NCBI RefSeq assembly: GCF_004912275.1
Contig: NZ_STGY01000073.1
Span: 62,001 to 126,000 of the forward strand
Direction of reading: 5' to 3'
Source: Glycomyces buryatensis
GTDB lineage: Bacteria > Actinomycetota > Actinomycetes > Mycobacteriales > Micromonosporaceae
Length of the DNA stretch: 64,000 nucleotides
Below, piece after piece: positions 18,626 through 26,929 of the stretch. The notes beneath the pieces were generated by a model, which saw only the letters and a program-made list of their open reading frames with translations, did no database searches and had not been told where the DNA came from. The position numbers and the translations under genes are program-made. Every line of letters begins with the position of its first letter. Position 1 is the first letter of the stretch.

Positions 18626-19919
18626 CGACGGCGGGGTCAAGGAGATCACCCTCGGTGACGACCCCGAGAACCCGTTCGGCGTCGACCCCGAGGCACCGCT
18701 GGACGTCGTCATCTTCGACGGCGGCTTCGGCAAGGAGTACGCCGTGCAGCACCAGGCGCTGTACAACGAGGCGTTCGGGGACGCCGAGATCGAGTTCCTG
18801 GCCACGCAGGCCATCTCCGAGACCCAGCAGCCGCGCTTCGCCGAGGGCAAGCCCGCGGACGTGCTCGACAACTCGGGTGCCCAGCAGATCCCGCTCGACT
18901 CGCTCGTCAGCGACGGCGAGCTGGTCGAGCTGACGCCGCTGCTCGACGCGCCGTCCTACGACGACCCCGAGGTGACCGTGCGCGAGACGCTGCGCGACGG
19001 CGTCCTGGAGTCGGGCATGTTCAACGGCGAGTTCTACGTCCTCAACTACGTCTATTCGGCGTGGACGATCTGGTACAACGCGAAGCTGTTCCGCGACAAG
19101 GGATGGACCGCCCCGGCCACGTGGGACGAGATGCTCGCGCTGTGCGAGGACATCAAGGCCGAGGGCATCGCGCCGTGGACGTACGCCGGCAAGCACCCGG
19201 TGTACCTGTACGACTGGTTCCTCATGCTCGCCGGGCGCCACGGCGGCGTCGAGGTCGTGCGGGCCATCGACCACCTCGAGCCGGACGCGTGGCGCCACGA
19301 CTCGGTCAGGGCCGCGGCCGAAGCCATGTACGGGCTCTGGGAGTCCGGCTACATCCTGGAGGGGACGCCGGGCATCGACCACATCCAGTCGCAGACGGCG
19401 TTCAACGAGGACCGGGCCGCGTTCATCCCGTGCGGTTCGTGGCTTCCCAATGAGCAGAGCGCGATCGCGCCCGAGGACTTCGAGTACATGCCGATCGGCG
19501 TGCCCTACCTCGAAGGCAGCGTGCAGCCGGGGCTGATCAGCGCCGGCGGCGAGGAGCCGTTCGTGGTGCCCAAGAACGCGACGAACCTCGCCGGCGCGGC
19601 CGAGTACCTGCGGATCATGCTCTCGGCGGAGGGCTCGCAGATCTTCGGCGACACCGTGCAGGCGACCACCGTCGTCAAGGGCGTCGTGCTCGACAATCCG
19701 GCCGCGAAGGCGACCGACGCTCTGGTGGCCGACCCGGAGAACCTGTTCCAGCCGCGGTTCCGCTTCTGGTACAAGACGATGGACGACGAGGTCCGGGCCG
19801 CCCTCGGGGCGCTCATGTCGGGGGAGTCGACCCCTGACGAGCTCATCGAGCGGATGCAGACCGTCGCGGACGAGACCGCCGCCGACGACAACATCGAGAA
19901 GTTCACGCACGACGAGTGA
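18504..19919 (+). CDS. ngcE: NgcE-like amino-sugar ABC transporter binding lipoprotein
   Basis: This is a family-1 solute-binding protein. It has a twin-arginine motif (TRRLLLG) followed by a lipobox (SLGAC), so export by Tat and lipid anchoring on the outer membrane face are expected. The segment NPFGVDPEAPLDVVIFDGG after the anchor is characteristic of NgcE, the GlcNAc/diacetylchitobiose binder of Streptomyces. The 471-residue length fits. AAAGGAG precedes ATG 18504. It heads an operon with two permeases. Substrate assignment is by family resemblance and by the neighbouring murQ, kinase and hexosaminidase genes. Confidence 0.8.
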   Translation: MRKNPPDPITPNPLFTRRLLLGSTAAGLAATSLGACATSGDDGGVKEITLGDDPENPFGVDPEAPLDVVIFDGGFGKEYAVQHQALYNEAFGDAEIEFLATQAISETQQPRFAEGKPADVLDNSGAQQIPLDSLVSDGELVELTPLLDAPSYDDPEVTVRETLRDGVLESGMFNGEFYVLNYVYSAWTIWYNAKLFRDKGWTAPATWDEMLALCEDIKAEGIAPWTYAGKHPVYLYDWFLMLAGRHGGVEVVRAIDHLEPDAWRHDSVRAAAEAMYGLWESGYILEGTPGIDHIQSQTAFNEDRAAFIPCGSWLPNEQSAIAPEDFEYMPIGVPYLEGSVQPGLISAGGEEPFVVPKNATNLAGAAEYLRIMLSAEGSQIFGDTVQATTVVKGVVLDNPAAKATDALVADPENLFQPRFRFWYKTMDDEVRAALGALMSGESTPDELIERMQTVADETAADDNIEKFTHDE

Positions 19920-19962
19920 GCGAGCAGGGGACGAAAGACGGCCTGAGCAGAACGGACCTCTC

Positions 19963-20886
19963 ATGAGACACGGCAAGTACCCGTTCATCCTGAGCTTCTT
20001 GGCGCTGCCGGTCGGGCTGTACGCCTGGCTGGTGATCCTGCCGTTCGCTCAGGCCTTCCAGATCTCGCTCACCGACTGGAGCGGATCGAGCAACCAGTTC
20101 AACTACATCGGCCTGGACAACTACGTCAACCTGTTCAAGGACGAGAACCTGGTCATGCCGGCCATCCGGCACACCGCGATCATCGTGGTGGCCCTGCCGG
20201 TCATCACGATCGCGCTGGGCCTGTTCTTCGCGTTCATGCTGAACATCGGCGGGCGCAGCCGCCAGGGCCGCATCGAGGGCGTGCGGGGCGCGCGCTTCCA
20301 CAAGATCGTCTACTTCTTCCCGCAGGTGCTGTCGGTCGCGATCGTCGGCATCCTGTGGCAGCAGGTGTACGCCCCCCAGAACTTCGGCGGGCTCATCACC
20401 GGGACGCTCGACCTGTTCGGGCTGCCCGCCCCGGTCAACGGCTTCCTGGCCGACAAGCGCTTCGTGCTCGTCAGCGTCATCGCCGTCCTGGTGTGGAGTT
20501 CGGTCGGGTTCTACCTGGTGTTCTTCTCCTCGGCGATGGCCTCGATCCCGCGCGACCTGTACGAGGCGGGGATCATCGACGGTGCCGGGCGCATCCAGAC
20601 CTTCTTCAAGATCACCCTGCCGCTGCTGTGGGATTCGGTCCAGACCGCCTGGATCTATCTGTCCATTGTGGCCTTGGACGTGTTCGTGCTGGTGTACATG
20701 ATGACGCCCGACCGAGGCGGCCCCGACTCCGCGAGTGAAGTGGTCGGCGGCGTCATCTGGAAGTACGCCTTCAACAACGGGGAGCAGGCGTTCGCGTCCG
20801 CGCTCGGCGTGGTCCTGTTCTTCGCCGCCCTGACCCTGGCCGTCGTCTCGCTGCGCTTCGGCCGGCGCGAGCAGATCGAATACTGA
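19963..20886 (+). CDS. ngcF: NgcF-like sugar ABC transporter permease
   Basis: A MalF-type inner-membrane permease of 307 residues with six hydrophobic segments, the first at residues 8-30. The EAA loop that contacts the ATPase is present (LYEAGIIDGAGRIQTFFKITLPLL). It follows ngcE after 43 bases and precedes ngcG by 9. No ATPase gene is present; related Streptomyces systems share the multitasking ATPase MsiK encoded elsewhere. Confidence 0.82.
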   Translation: MRHGKYPFILSFLALPVGLYAWLVILPFAQAFQISLTDWSGSSNQFNYIGLDNYVNLFKDENLVMPAIRHTAIIVVALPVITIALGLFFAFMLNIGGRSRQGRIEGVRGARFHKIVYFFPQVLSVAIVGILWQQVYAPQNFGGLITGTLDLFGLPAPVNGFLADKRFVLVSVIAVLVWSSVGFYLVFFSSAMASIPRDLYEAGIIDGAGRIQTFFKITLPLLWDSVQTAWIYLSIVALDVFVLVYMMTPDRGGPDSASEVVGGVIWKYAFNNGEQAFASALGVVLFFAALTLAVVSLRFGRREQIEY

Positions 20887-20895
20887 GGAGCGAGC

Positions 20896-21798
20896 ATGGC
20901 CACCCAGACCCCCGCGAAGGCCGAAACAGCCCAACCGGATCCGCCCCGCACGCCCGACGCCCCGCGCGTCGAGGGCCGCGTCATGAACGTGTTCTCCCAG
21001 GCCTTCCTGTGGCTGTGGGCGGTCATGGTGATCGTCCCGGTCGCCTGGATCGTGCTGACCTCCTTCAAATCCGCGCGCGAGATCGCCGTCGACCCGCTCG
21101 GACTGCCCGAGACCCCGCGGTGGGAGAACTACGTCAACGCCTGGACCAACGGGCACATCGGCGGGTACTTCCTCAACACCCTCCAGGTCATGGTCTTCTC
21201 CGTGTTCGGCACCATGCTGCTGGGCGCCATGGCCGCGTACGTGCTCGCGCGCTACGAGTTCCGGGGCAATCGCCTGCTGTACTTCATGTTCGCCGGCGGC
21301 ATGATGTTCCCGGTGTTCCTGGCCCTGTTCCCGCTGTTCAAGACCCTCCAGAACGTCGGGCTGCTGAACACCTACCCCGGCCTGGTCATCGTCTACATCG
21401 CCTACTCGCTGCCGTTCACGGTGTTCTTCCTGACCGCGTTCTTCCGAACGCTGCCAACGGGAGTCGCCGAGGCCGCCCTCATCGACGGCGCCGGGCACTA
21501 CCGACTGTTCTTCCAGGTCATGCTGCCCATGGCCAAACCGGGCCTGATCGCCATCACGATCTTCAACATCATCGGCCAGTGGAACCAGTTCCTGCTGCCG
21601 CTGGTGCTGCTCAGCCGCAACCCGGAGGACGCGGTCATCTCCCAGGGCCTGGCCAACCTCGCACTGCGCCAAGGCTACGAAGGCGACCCGGGCGCGCTCT
21701 TCGCCGGCACCGTCCTGGCGATGGTCCCGATCTTCCTCGCCTACGTCATCTTCCAACGCCAGATCCAGGCCGGCCTGACCGCCGGCGCCATCAAGTAG
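20896..21798 (+). CDS. ngcG: NgcG-like sugar ABC transporter permease
   Basis: The MalG-type partner permease, 300 residues, with a polar 30-residue N-terminus, six membrane segments and the EAA loop VAEAALIDGAGHYRLFFQVMLPMAKPG. It completes the importer formed with the two preceding genes. A hairpin follows the stop codon. Confidence 0.82.
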   Translation: MATQTPAKAETAQPDPPRTPDAPRVEGRVMNVFSQAFLWLWAVMVIVPVAWIVLTSFKSAREIAVDPLGLPETPRWENYVNAWTNGHIGGYFLNTLQVMVFSVFGTMLLGAMAAYVLARYEFRGNRLLYFMFAGGMMFPVFLALFPLFKTLQNVGLLNTYPGLVIVYIAYSLPFTVFFLTAFFRTLPTGVAEAALIDGAGHYRLFFQVMLPMAKPGLIAITIFNIIGQWNQFLLPLVLLSRNPEDAVISQGLANLALRQGYEGDPGALFAGTVLAMVPIFLAYVIFQRQIQAGLTAGAIK

Positions 21799-21806
21799 TC
21801 GCTCCC

Positions 21807-21829
21807 GGGGGCGCCCACCGGGCGTCCCC
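21807..21829 (+). terminator. Hairpin after the importer operon
   Basis: A 10-bp stem with one G-T pair (GGGGGCGCCC, short loop, GGGCGTCCCC) lies 9 bases after the ngcG stop; it lacks a T tract. It probably marks the operon end. Confidence 0.5.
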
Positions 21830-21864
21830 TGTTGCGCCCCGGGTCGATGGGGCCTCCGTGCCGC

Positions 21865-21922
21865 CAGTTCGTAAACTGGTTATACGAAGGGTGTTTACAA
21901 GTGTCGAAATCTGTGGAAATAT
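21865..21922 (+). promoter_or_regulatory. Promoter and operator candidates of the GH43 gene
   Basis: This AT-rich block contains the palindrome CAGTTCGTAAACTG (21865-21878) and a second pair GTAAAC/GTTTAC 16 bases apart (21871-21876, 21893-21898). TTTACA with a 17-bp spacer and AAATAT (21894-21922) is a possible promoter. A repressor binding between the GTAAAC half-sites would cover the -35 box. The regulator is unknown. Confidence 0.35.
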
Positions 21923-21959
21923 CTACATTGTTCGATTAAACCCTTCGAAGGAGACGACG

Positions 21960-23498
21960 ATGTCACCTACCAGGCAACCCGGATCCGGTCCCACGAGGCG
22001 CTGGCGGAGCGGCCTGCTCGCGCTGGCCGGCCTCTCCGGGCTTATCCTCACTGCGGCCACCTCCGGCCTCGCGGCGCAGGCCCAGACCGATGGGGGCGCA
22101 GCGGAAATCGGTACCCAGGAGGCAGTCGTGTTCGACAACGGCCAGCAGATCACCACCACCACGGGCGAACTCATGCACGCCCACGGCGGCGGCATCCTCA
22201 AAGACGGCGACACCTATTACATGGTGGGGGAGAATCGCATCGAGAACGGCTTCCTCTTCAACGCCGTCTCCATGTACTCCTCGCCCGACCTGGTCAACTG
22301 GACCCACGCGAACGACATCCTCACCAAGGACTCCGACCCCGACCTCGACCCGGCCAATATCGAGCGCCCGAAGGTCATCTACAACGAGTCCAACGACACC
22401 TACGTCATGTGGGCGCACAAAGAGAACGGCACGGACTACGGCGACGCCGAAGTGGCGGTCGCGGTGTCGGACACCATCGACGGCGACTACGCCTACCAGG
22501 GCTCCTTCCGTCCCCTCGACCACGAGTCGCGCGACATGACCCTGTTCGTGGACGACGGCACCGGCTACCTCATCTCCTCCGCGCGCAGCAACTACGACCT
22601 CCACATCTACCGGCTGACGGACGACTACCTCGGGGTCGAGGAGCTGCTCTACAGCTTCGACGGCGACCACCGCGAGGCCCCCGCCATCCTCGAGCGCGAC
22701 GGCGTCTACTTCCTCATCACCTCCGGCGCCACCGGCTGGAACGCCAACCAGGCGCAGTACGCGACCACCACGAACTTCCCCGCGGGCCCCTGGTCGGGCT
22801 GGACGAACTTCGGCGACTCGACCACCTTCGGCTCGCAGTCCACCTACGTCACCGAGATCAGCGGCAGCGCCGGGACCGACTACCTCTACATGGGCGACCG
22901 CTGGGGGCCGCAGTTCGGCGGCACCCCCAACGACAGCGAATACGTCTGGCTCCCGCTGGAGTTCCCGTCGGCCACCAGCCTCGACATGGACTGGTTCTCG
23001 CAGTTGAGCATCGACACCGCCGCCGGCACTGTCGAAGGCATTCCGGGCGGCGACGACGGCAGCCCCTGGAACTCCACCTTCGTCAACTCCGGCACCGGCA
23101 AGTGCCTCGACGTCCCGCACGGCAGCGCCGACGACGGCGTGCTGCTCCAGCAGTACGACTGCCACGGCGGCACCCAGCAGGGCTTCACCTTCGACCCCGT
23201 CTACCCCGGGTCCAGCACCGGTTCCATCGCCAACACCGCCACCGGCCGGTGCCTCGACGTGCTCGACGAGTCCACCGCCGAAGGCGCCCCGGTCGGCCAG
23301 TGGGGCTGCTGGAACGGTGCCAACCAGCGCTTCACGCTGGAGCCGGCCGCGGACGGCCTCTACCGGATCGTCGCCCGGATCTCGGGGCTGTGCCTCCAGC
23401 CCGAGGGCGGCCAGAGCGGGAACAACGTGGGCATCGTCCAGGCCGCCTGCGGTTCCTCGGCCGCCCAACTGTGGGAGATCCCGGGCAGCCCCGCGTAG
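21960..23498 (+). CDS. Secreted GH43-like glycosidase with C-terminal CBM13 (ricin-type) domain
   Basis: A Sec-type signal (RRWRSGLLALAGLSGLILTAATSG, split after LAAQAQ) precedes a five-bladed-propeller hydrolase. MHAHGGGILKDGDTYYMVGEN strongly resembles the start of GH43 subfamily 24 exo-beta-1,3-galactanases, and the propeller runs to about residue 360. A beta-trefoil of about 130 residues follows, with repeats of the form GKCLDVPHGS, GRCLDVLDES and GLCLQPEGG, each with a QW or Q-W-like ending. ATG 21960 has AAGGAG at the right distance; the longer open frame upstream overlaps ngcG and is not real. The likely substrates are plant arabinogalactans, an inference from the subfamily resemblance. 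Confidence 0.82.
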   Translation: MSPTRQPGSGPTRRWRSGLLALAGLSGLILTAATSGLAAQAQTDGGAAEIGTQEAVVFDNGQQITTTTGELMHAHGGGILKDGDTYYMVGENRIENGFLFNAVSMYSSPDLVNWTHANDILTKDSDPDLDPANIERPKVIYNESNDTYVMWAHKENGTDYGDAEVAVAVSDTIDGDYAYQGSFRPLDHESRDMTLFVDDGTGYLISSARSNYDLHIYRLTDDYLGVEELLYSFDGDHREAPAILERDGVYFLITSGATGWNANQAQYATTTNFPAGPWSGWTNFGDSTTFGSQSTYVTEISGSAGTDYLYMGDRWGPQFGGTPNDSEYVWLPLEFPSATSLDMDWFSQLSIDTAAGTVEGIPGGDDGSPWNSTFVNSGTGKCLDVPHGSADDGVLLQQYDCHGGTQQGFTFDPVYPGSSTGSIANTATGRCLDVLDESTAEGAPVGQWGCWNGANQRFTLEPAADGLYRIVARISGLCLQPEGGQSGNNVGIVQAACGSSAAQLWEIPGSPA

Positions 23499-23525
23499 AT
23501 GGGTGGTCGCCTTTCCCCTGATTCA

Positions 23526-23570
23526 GCACCGGTCCGCCCCGGCTTCACGAGAGCCGGAGCGGACCGGTGC
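23526..23570 (+). terminator. Large hairpin after the GH43 gene
   Basis: A 12-bp outer stem (GCACCGGTCCGC with its mirror) encloses a 6-bp inner stem (CCGGCT/AGCCGG). There is no T tract. It lies 28 bases after the stop. Confidence 0.6.
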
Positions 23571-23616
23571 GGTGTCCCCTGCTGCGCGGTTCGGTGCGGG
23601 CTTCAAGCAAAAGGCG

Positions 23617-23712
23617 GCAGCGACGGCGGAGCGGGCACTTTCCCGGGCGGGCGTTCCCGGTGCCCGGTCCCGCGGCACTCGGGCTTCAGGCGGGCAGCGA
23701 CGGCAGAGCGGG
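23617..23712. repeat. Short direct repeat in the gap before the HNH gene
   Basis: In the 398-bp gene-free stretch (23499-23896) the 19-mer GCAGCGACGGCGGAGCGGG at 23617-23635 recurs with one change at 23694-23712, each preceded by CGGGCTTCA. Nothing else in the gap is recognisable beyond the upstream hairpin and a ribosome-binding site. It may be a degenerate non-coding repeat. Confidence 0.5.
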
Positions 23713-23896
23713 GAGGGCGGCCCCGCGACACGCCCGACCGCAGGTGACGAGGCACTTGAGCAGGGAAAACACCGCCATCATTCACCCGATCGAGTGATGC
23801 AGTCAGACCCGTCATGTGTCACCATTGAGGCATAGAACAGGAGCACCAAGACAGGAACCCTGTTCGAGGAGCAAACGCGTTGAGGAGGTGACATCG

Positions 23897-25108
23897 ATGG
23901 CCCCGAACCCCACCAGCACCGGCCCTGACCGGCGGGCCAAGTCAGCGACCATCCACACCGCGCTCGATGAGTCGGCGGCACTGATCAATGCCGCCCATGC
24001 TTCGGTGCTGGCGCATGTGATCGAGGCGAAGACCGCGAACATCCACCGCGACTTCGACGGCTTCTCCGCCCTCCGGGAATGGCTGGTGTCGACCTTCGAC
24101 TTCCATCAGCAGATCGCCTCCGACCTGGCCGCGATCGCTCGCCGTTCCCGGAAGTTCACCCTCCTCGCCACTGCGGCGACGTCGCAGGCGGCCAGGATCG
24201 ACCCGGTCGCCTATGCCGTGCGCCAGTTGGACAAGACTCCTGCGATGCGCCTGTACGCGAAGACGCCGTACCGCGAGGCGGTCCCCTCTCCCTTCGACGC
24301 CCAGACCGTGTGTGCGACTCCGGAAGCGCTCATCGTCCAGTACTGCGCGCACGCGCCGTTCAAAGACCTCAAGGCACACCTGGCCGAGATCGAAGCGTCC
24401 CTCGCTGAGAGCGCGGAGCTGTTCGAAGGGCTCGGGGAGCAGTCCCTGCAATACCTGGAACTGTCCGAGCAGCCCAACGGCATGTGGACCCTGAACGGAC
24501 AACTCTCGGCCGATACCGGTGCCCTATTCGCCAAGATGCTCGCCACCGCCGTCCCCCCGCCCCGCCAAGACGAAGCCGACCAAGACGGCGACCTGCCCGC
24601 CGCCGCGAACCGGAACGCCGAAGCGCTCCACCAGATGCTCGCCGCCTACGGCACCAGCCCCGACGCACCGACCCGGCACGGCCACACCGCGACCCTCTCG
24701 CTCCTGTGCGACCTGGAAACCCTGCAAGGCTACGACACCGGACGCACCCCCACCCTCGAAGGCCGGCCGATCAGCCTCGCCAAGGCCCGCCTGCTGGCCT
24801 GCGAGGGCAGCGTCATCCCCATGGTCTACGACTATGCGACCGGTGAAGTAGTCGAACTCGGCCGCCAAGAACGACTCCCCAACACCGCCCTGCGCCGCAA
24901 ACTCGAAGCCGAGCAACCCGGCGGGTGCGCCTGGCACAACTGCGACCGGCCCATCGCCTGGACCGAAGCCCACCACATCGTGCACTGGGCCGACGGCGGT
25001 GACACGAACGCGGACAACCTGATCCTGCTGTGCCGCTTCCACCACGGCCGCATCCACACACAGAAGAACAAAGAACATAGCATTTTGAGTACTTATTGTA
25101 TCAATTGA
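23897..25108 (+). CDS. DUF222/HNH endonuclease-like protein with replaced 3' end
   Basis: The protein has an all-helical DUF222-type N-terminal region and a C-terminal HNH domain (CAWHNCDRPIAWTEAHHIVHWADGG, then NADNLILLCRFHHGRIHTQ; written here in parts). Such genes are multicopy in actinobacteria and often carry insertions; their function is not established. GGAGGTGACATCG gives a good site for ATG 23897; the in-frame GTG at 23816 lacks one. After HTQ the expected C-terminal tail is missing and is replaced by KNKEHSILSTYCIN from AT-rich DNA, so the gene was cut by an insertion near 25073. Function may be retained or lost. Confidence 0.8.
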   Translation: MAPNPTSTGPDRRAKSATIHTALDESAALINAAHASVLAHVIEAKTANIHRDFDGFSALREWLVSTFDFHQQIASDLAAIARRSRKFTLLATAATSQAARIDPVAYAVRQLDKTPAMRLYAKTPYREAVPSPFDAQTVCATPEALIVQYCAHAPFKDLKAHLAEIEASLAESAELFEGLGEQSLQYLELSEQPNGMWTLNGQLSADTGALFAKMLATAVPPPRQDEADQDGDLPAAANRNAEALHQMLAAYGTSPDAPTRHGHTATLSLLCDLETLQGYDTGRTPTLEGRPISLAKARLLACEGSVIPMVYDYATGEVVELGRQERLPNTALRRKLEAEQPGGCAWHNCDRPIAWTEAHHIVHWADGGDTNADNLILLCRFHHGRIHTQKNKEHSILSTYCIN

Positions 25109-25209
25109 CGTCCTAGCTATCAACTCCAATAAGGAGTAAATTTGGCACTCCCCAGCCCCACTTGCTACAAGAAACTCGCCAAATCGAGCCGTACGGGCGA
25201 ACATTCCCG

Positions 25210-25225
25210 GCTTGCGTTTTAACGT
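25210..25225 (+). repeat. Left copy of 16-bp direct repeat
   Basis: GCTTGCGTTTTAACGT occurs here and again, exactly and in the same orientation, at 26813-26828. The two copies flank the transposase scrap and the lower-GC WXG-like gene. Confidence 0.85.
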
Positions 25226-25275
25226 CATTTGAGTGATACGGGTGAACTTCGTGGTCATCGAGGGCACGCGCGCGG

Positions 25276-25493
25276 ATGTTTGCTGTTGTGGACCAACATG
25301 ATTCGACCAACGCACGTGAAGCGGAAATCGCTGCGTTGAACCGGTTTCGGTCGGACCTGTACACACGTGCATGACCTCTCGTGCCGACGGTCTCTTCGAG
25401 CTTTCCGACGCGCTGCTGTCCCATGTCGGGAAGGTCGACTCGCTCCCGCATCTGTCGCTGGAGGCGGGCTTCAGCCTTGCTCCGGCTGTGTGA
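25276..25493 (+). pseudogene. Remnant of a transposase N-terminus (IS701-like)
   Basis: Two adjoining frames read as one protein: an ATG frame at 25276-25374 ending NRFRSDLYTRA, and a second at 25371-25493 starting MTSRADGLFELSDALLSHVG and ending LSLEAGFSLAPAV. Removing one AC pair in the ACACAC run near 25361 joins them as DLYTCMTSRADGLFELSDALL, the usual start of IS701-type transposases, in which SLAPEHRRGHG would follow. The rest of the transposase is absent. Family naming is from memory of the motif and needs a search. Confidence 0.5.
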
Positions 25494-25582
25494 AACAAGT
25501 AACGTCATCGTGAAGGAAAGGTTCTAACGCGGACATGCAATCTTGAGATTTTAGCGCATCAAAGTTTCATTTGGGGATATTG

Positions 25583-26785
25583 ATGAGTAGTTACCAGGAT
25601 GATGTTGACAGTCTGATCAGGCAGATCGAAAACGTAAATTCCTGGATTTGGGACTCGGACGATGTGAGATCTCAAATTCACCTTTTTCGTGGAAGTATGG
25701 AGCTATTGGTTTCGGGCAGCCTGGCGGCCGGGCGGCAAACACTTGAAGATCTGCAAATTCTTCGCGATCTAATGGTGCAATTTCAGGGTGAAGACGATTT
25801 CGGCGAGATAGCTAACCTCCTTGACGGTTGGCAAGGAGGTGCCGCTAGCATGTACGCAGAGTTGGGTCCGAGTGAATTCCCGCAAATCTGGGCGAACCAG
25901 ATTGAGTATCTCGATGGCCTTATTGCGAATGTCGGCGGCCAGACGGAGTTGTTGAGAAAGTCGAGACAGATAAGCCGGGATATCGCAAGGGCGGCAATTG
26001 CTGATGGTGGCTCAGAAGTTTCAACGGTCGGCAGATTTGGCCTCATTCTGGCCGGTGCAGTAGTGGCCGGTGGCGTCGCCGCAGCACTTCCGGCTTCGGG
26101 TGGTCTTTCAACGGTTGCCTTGGGAACCGGCCTCGAGATTGTTGGAAACCTCATTTCAGGCATGGGCGCGGACTCAGATGATGGCGAGATAGAACCGGTA
26201 TTTAAGTTCGACGGTGACCCGCCGGAGCGACTTGATCAAGCGTTTGAAACTCTCAGAGAGTTGATCGATGATCACTTGAATTTCCGTGAGCAATTCAGGT
26301 CGAATGTAATTTTGACTTTCAATGACATTAATCCAGCGAATATTACTATCGGTCAATATGGGCCTGTATCAAGCGAAATTGAGTTTGCGGACCGAAATGA
26401 CGTCTCACGAGATATCGGTATCCTGCAATTTGTAGGAGACGCGCGCCTGCCGTATCTTGTTGACATATTCTATGGCCTAGGGCAAAAACTCGGAAATAGC
26501 ATAGATGGCACAGGAGGCGACGCATCTTCCATGCCCCGAGTTCCGGGCGGTGAGCAGTTGGAATACCGCGGTCAAATTCTTGTTGACGCGATCAATTCCT
26601 CGGCCCAGTTTCTCGACACACTAGCTGCGAACTTCCGAGCTGCCGCAGCAGATTTTGCGGAGATCGAAAATGTTACACAGCAAGAACTTGAAGGCATCAT
26701 TAGCGATCTGGAGGAAGTGTGGAATACCCATCCGCCTGATGGACCTGTCGACACTGGCGACATTGACGAGGAACTTCCGGACTGA
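25583..26785 (+). CDS. WXG/ESX-like protein on a lower-GC insert
   Basis: A 400-residue protein with no family I can name firmly. An N-terminal helical region (about 1-130) includes DGWQGGAA, a W-x-G turn of the type seen in ESX/WXG100 substrates. A Gly/Ala-rich hydrophobic stretch (about 145-195, VGRFGLILAGAVVAGGVAAALP) follows, then an acidic region, an amphipathic mid-section and a C-terminal helical pair ending in acidic DTGDIDEELPD. GGGGA precedes ATG 25583; in-frame TTG 25571 is the alternative. Base use is clearly AT-richer than both flanks, which points to recent transfer. It stands alone, with no ESX genes next to it. Confidence 0.6.
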   Translation: MSSYQDDVDSLIRQIENVNSWIWDSDDVRSQIHLFRGSMELLVSGSLAAGRQTLEDLQILRDLMVQFQGEDDFGEIANLLDGWQGGAASMYAELGPSEFPQIWANQIEYLDGLIANVGGQTELLRKSRQISRDIARAAIADGGSEVSTVGRFGLILAGAVVAGGVAAALPASGGLSTVALGTGLEIVGNLISGMGADSDDGEIEPVFKFDGDPPERLDQAFETLRELIDDHLNFREQFRSNVILTFNDINPANITIGQYGPVSSEIEFADRNDVSRDIGILQFVGDARLPYLVDIFYGLGQKLGNSIDGTGGDASSMPRVPGGEQLEYRGQILVDAINSSAQFLDTLAANFRAAAADFAEIENVTQQELEGIISDLEEVWNTHPPDGPVDTGDIDEELPD

Positions 26786-26812
26786 CCACAAGGACCTCCA
26801 ACTGAGGACCAT

Positions 26813-26828
26813 GCTTGCGTTTTAACGT
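26813..26828 (+). repeat. Right copy of 16-bp direct repeat
   Basis: Exact copy of GCTTGCGTTTTAACGT, 28 bases after the stop of the WXG-like gene. The similarity continues weakly (one mismatch then AT). The sequence returns to high GC just after it. Confidence 0.85.
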
Positions 26829-26929
26829 GATCGGGTATTGACCTGGGAGTTTCGCGCAGTCTTCGGGCACTGCCAGGACCAGTTGATCATTACTCGCGGC
26901 CGTTTAACTGGGATTGGCTCGCGGTGTTG

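Noticed and set aside
21009-21959. In-frame upstream extension of the GH43 gene
   Set aside because: It overlaps ngcG in another frame, is Arg/His/Pro-rich, and a signal peptide with a good ribosome-binding site begins at 21960.
18177-23468. Several 500-600-codon antisense frames over the importer and GH43 genes
   Set aside because: Codon-position artefacts of GC-rich genes; translations are low-complexity Asp/His/Arg/Val-rich and lack ribosome-binding sites.
24524-25498. 324-codon minus-strand frame across the HNH gene end
   Set aside because: Overlaps the HNH domain in antisense and has no domain of its own.
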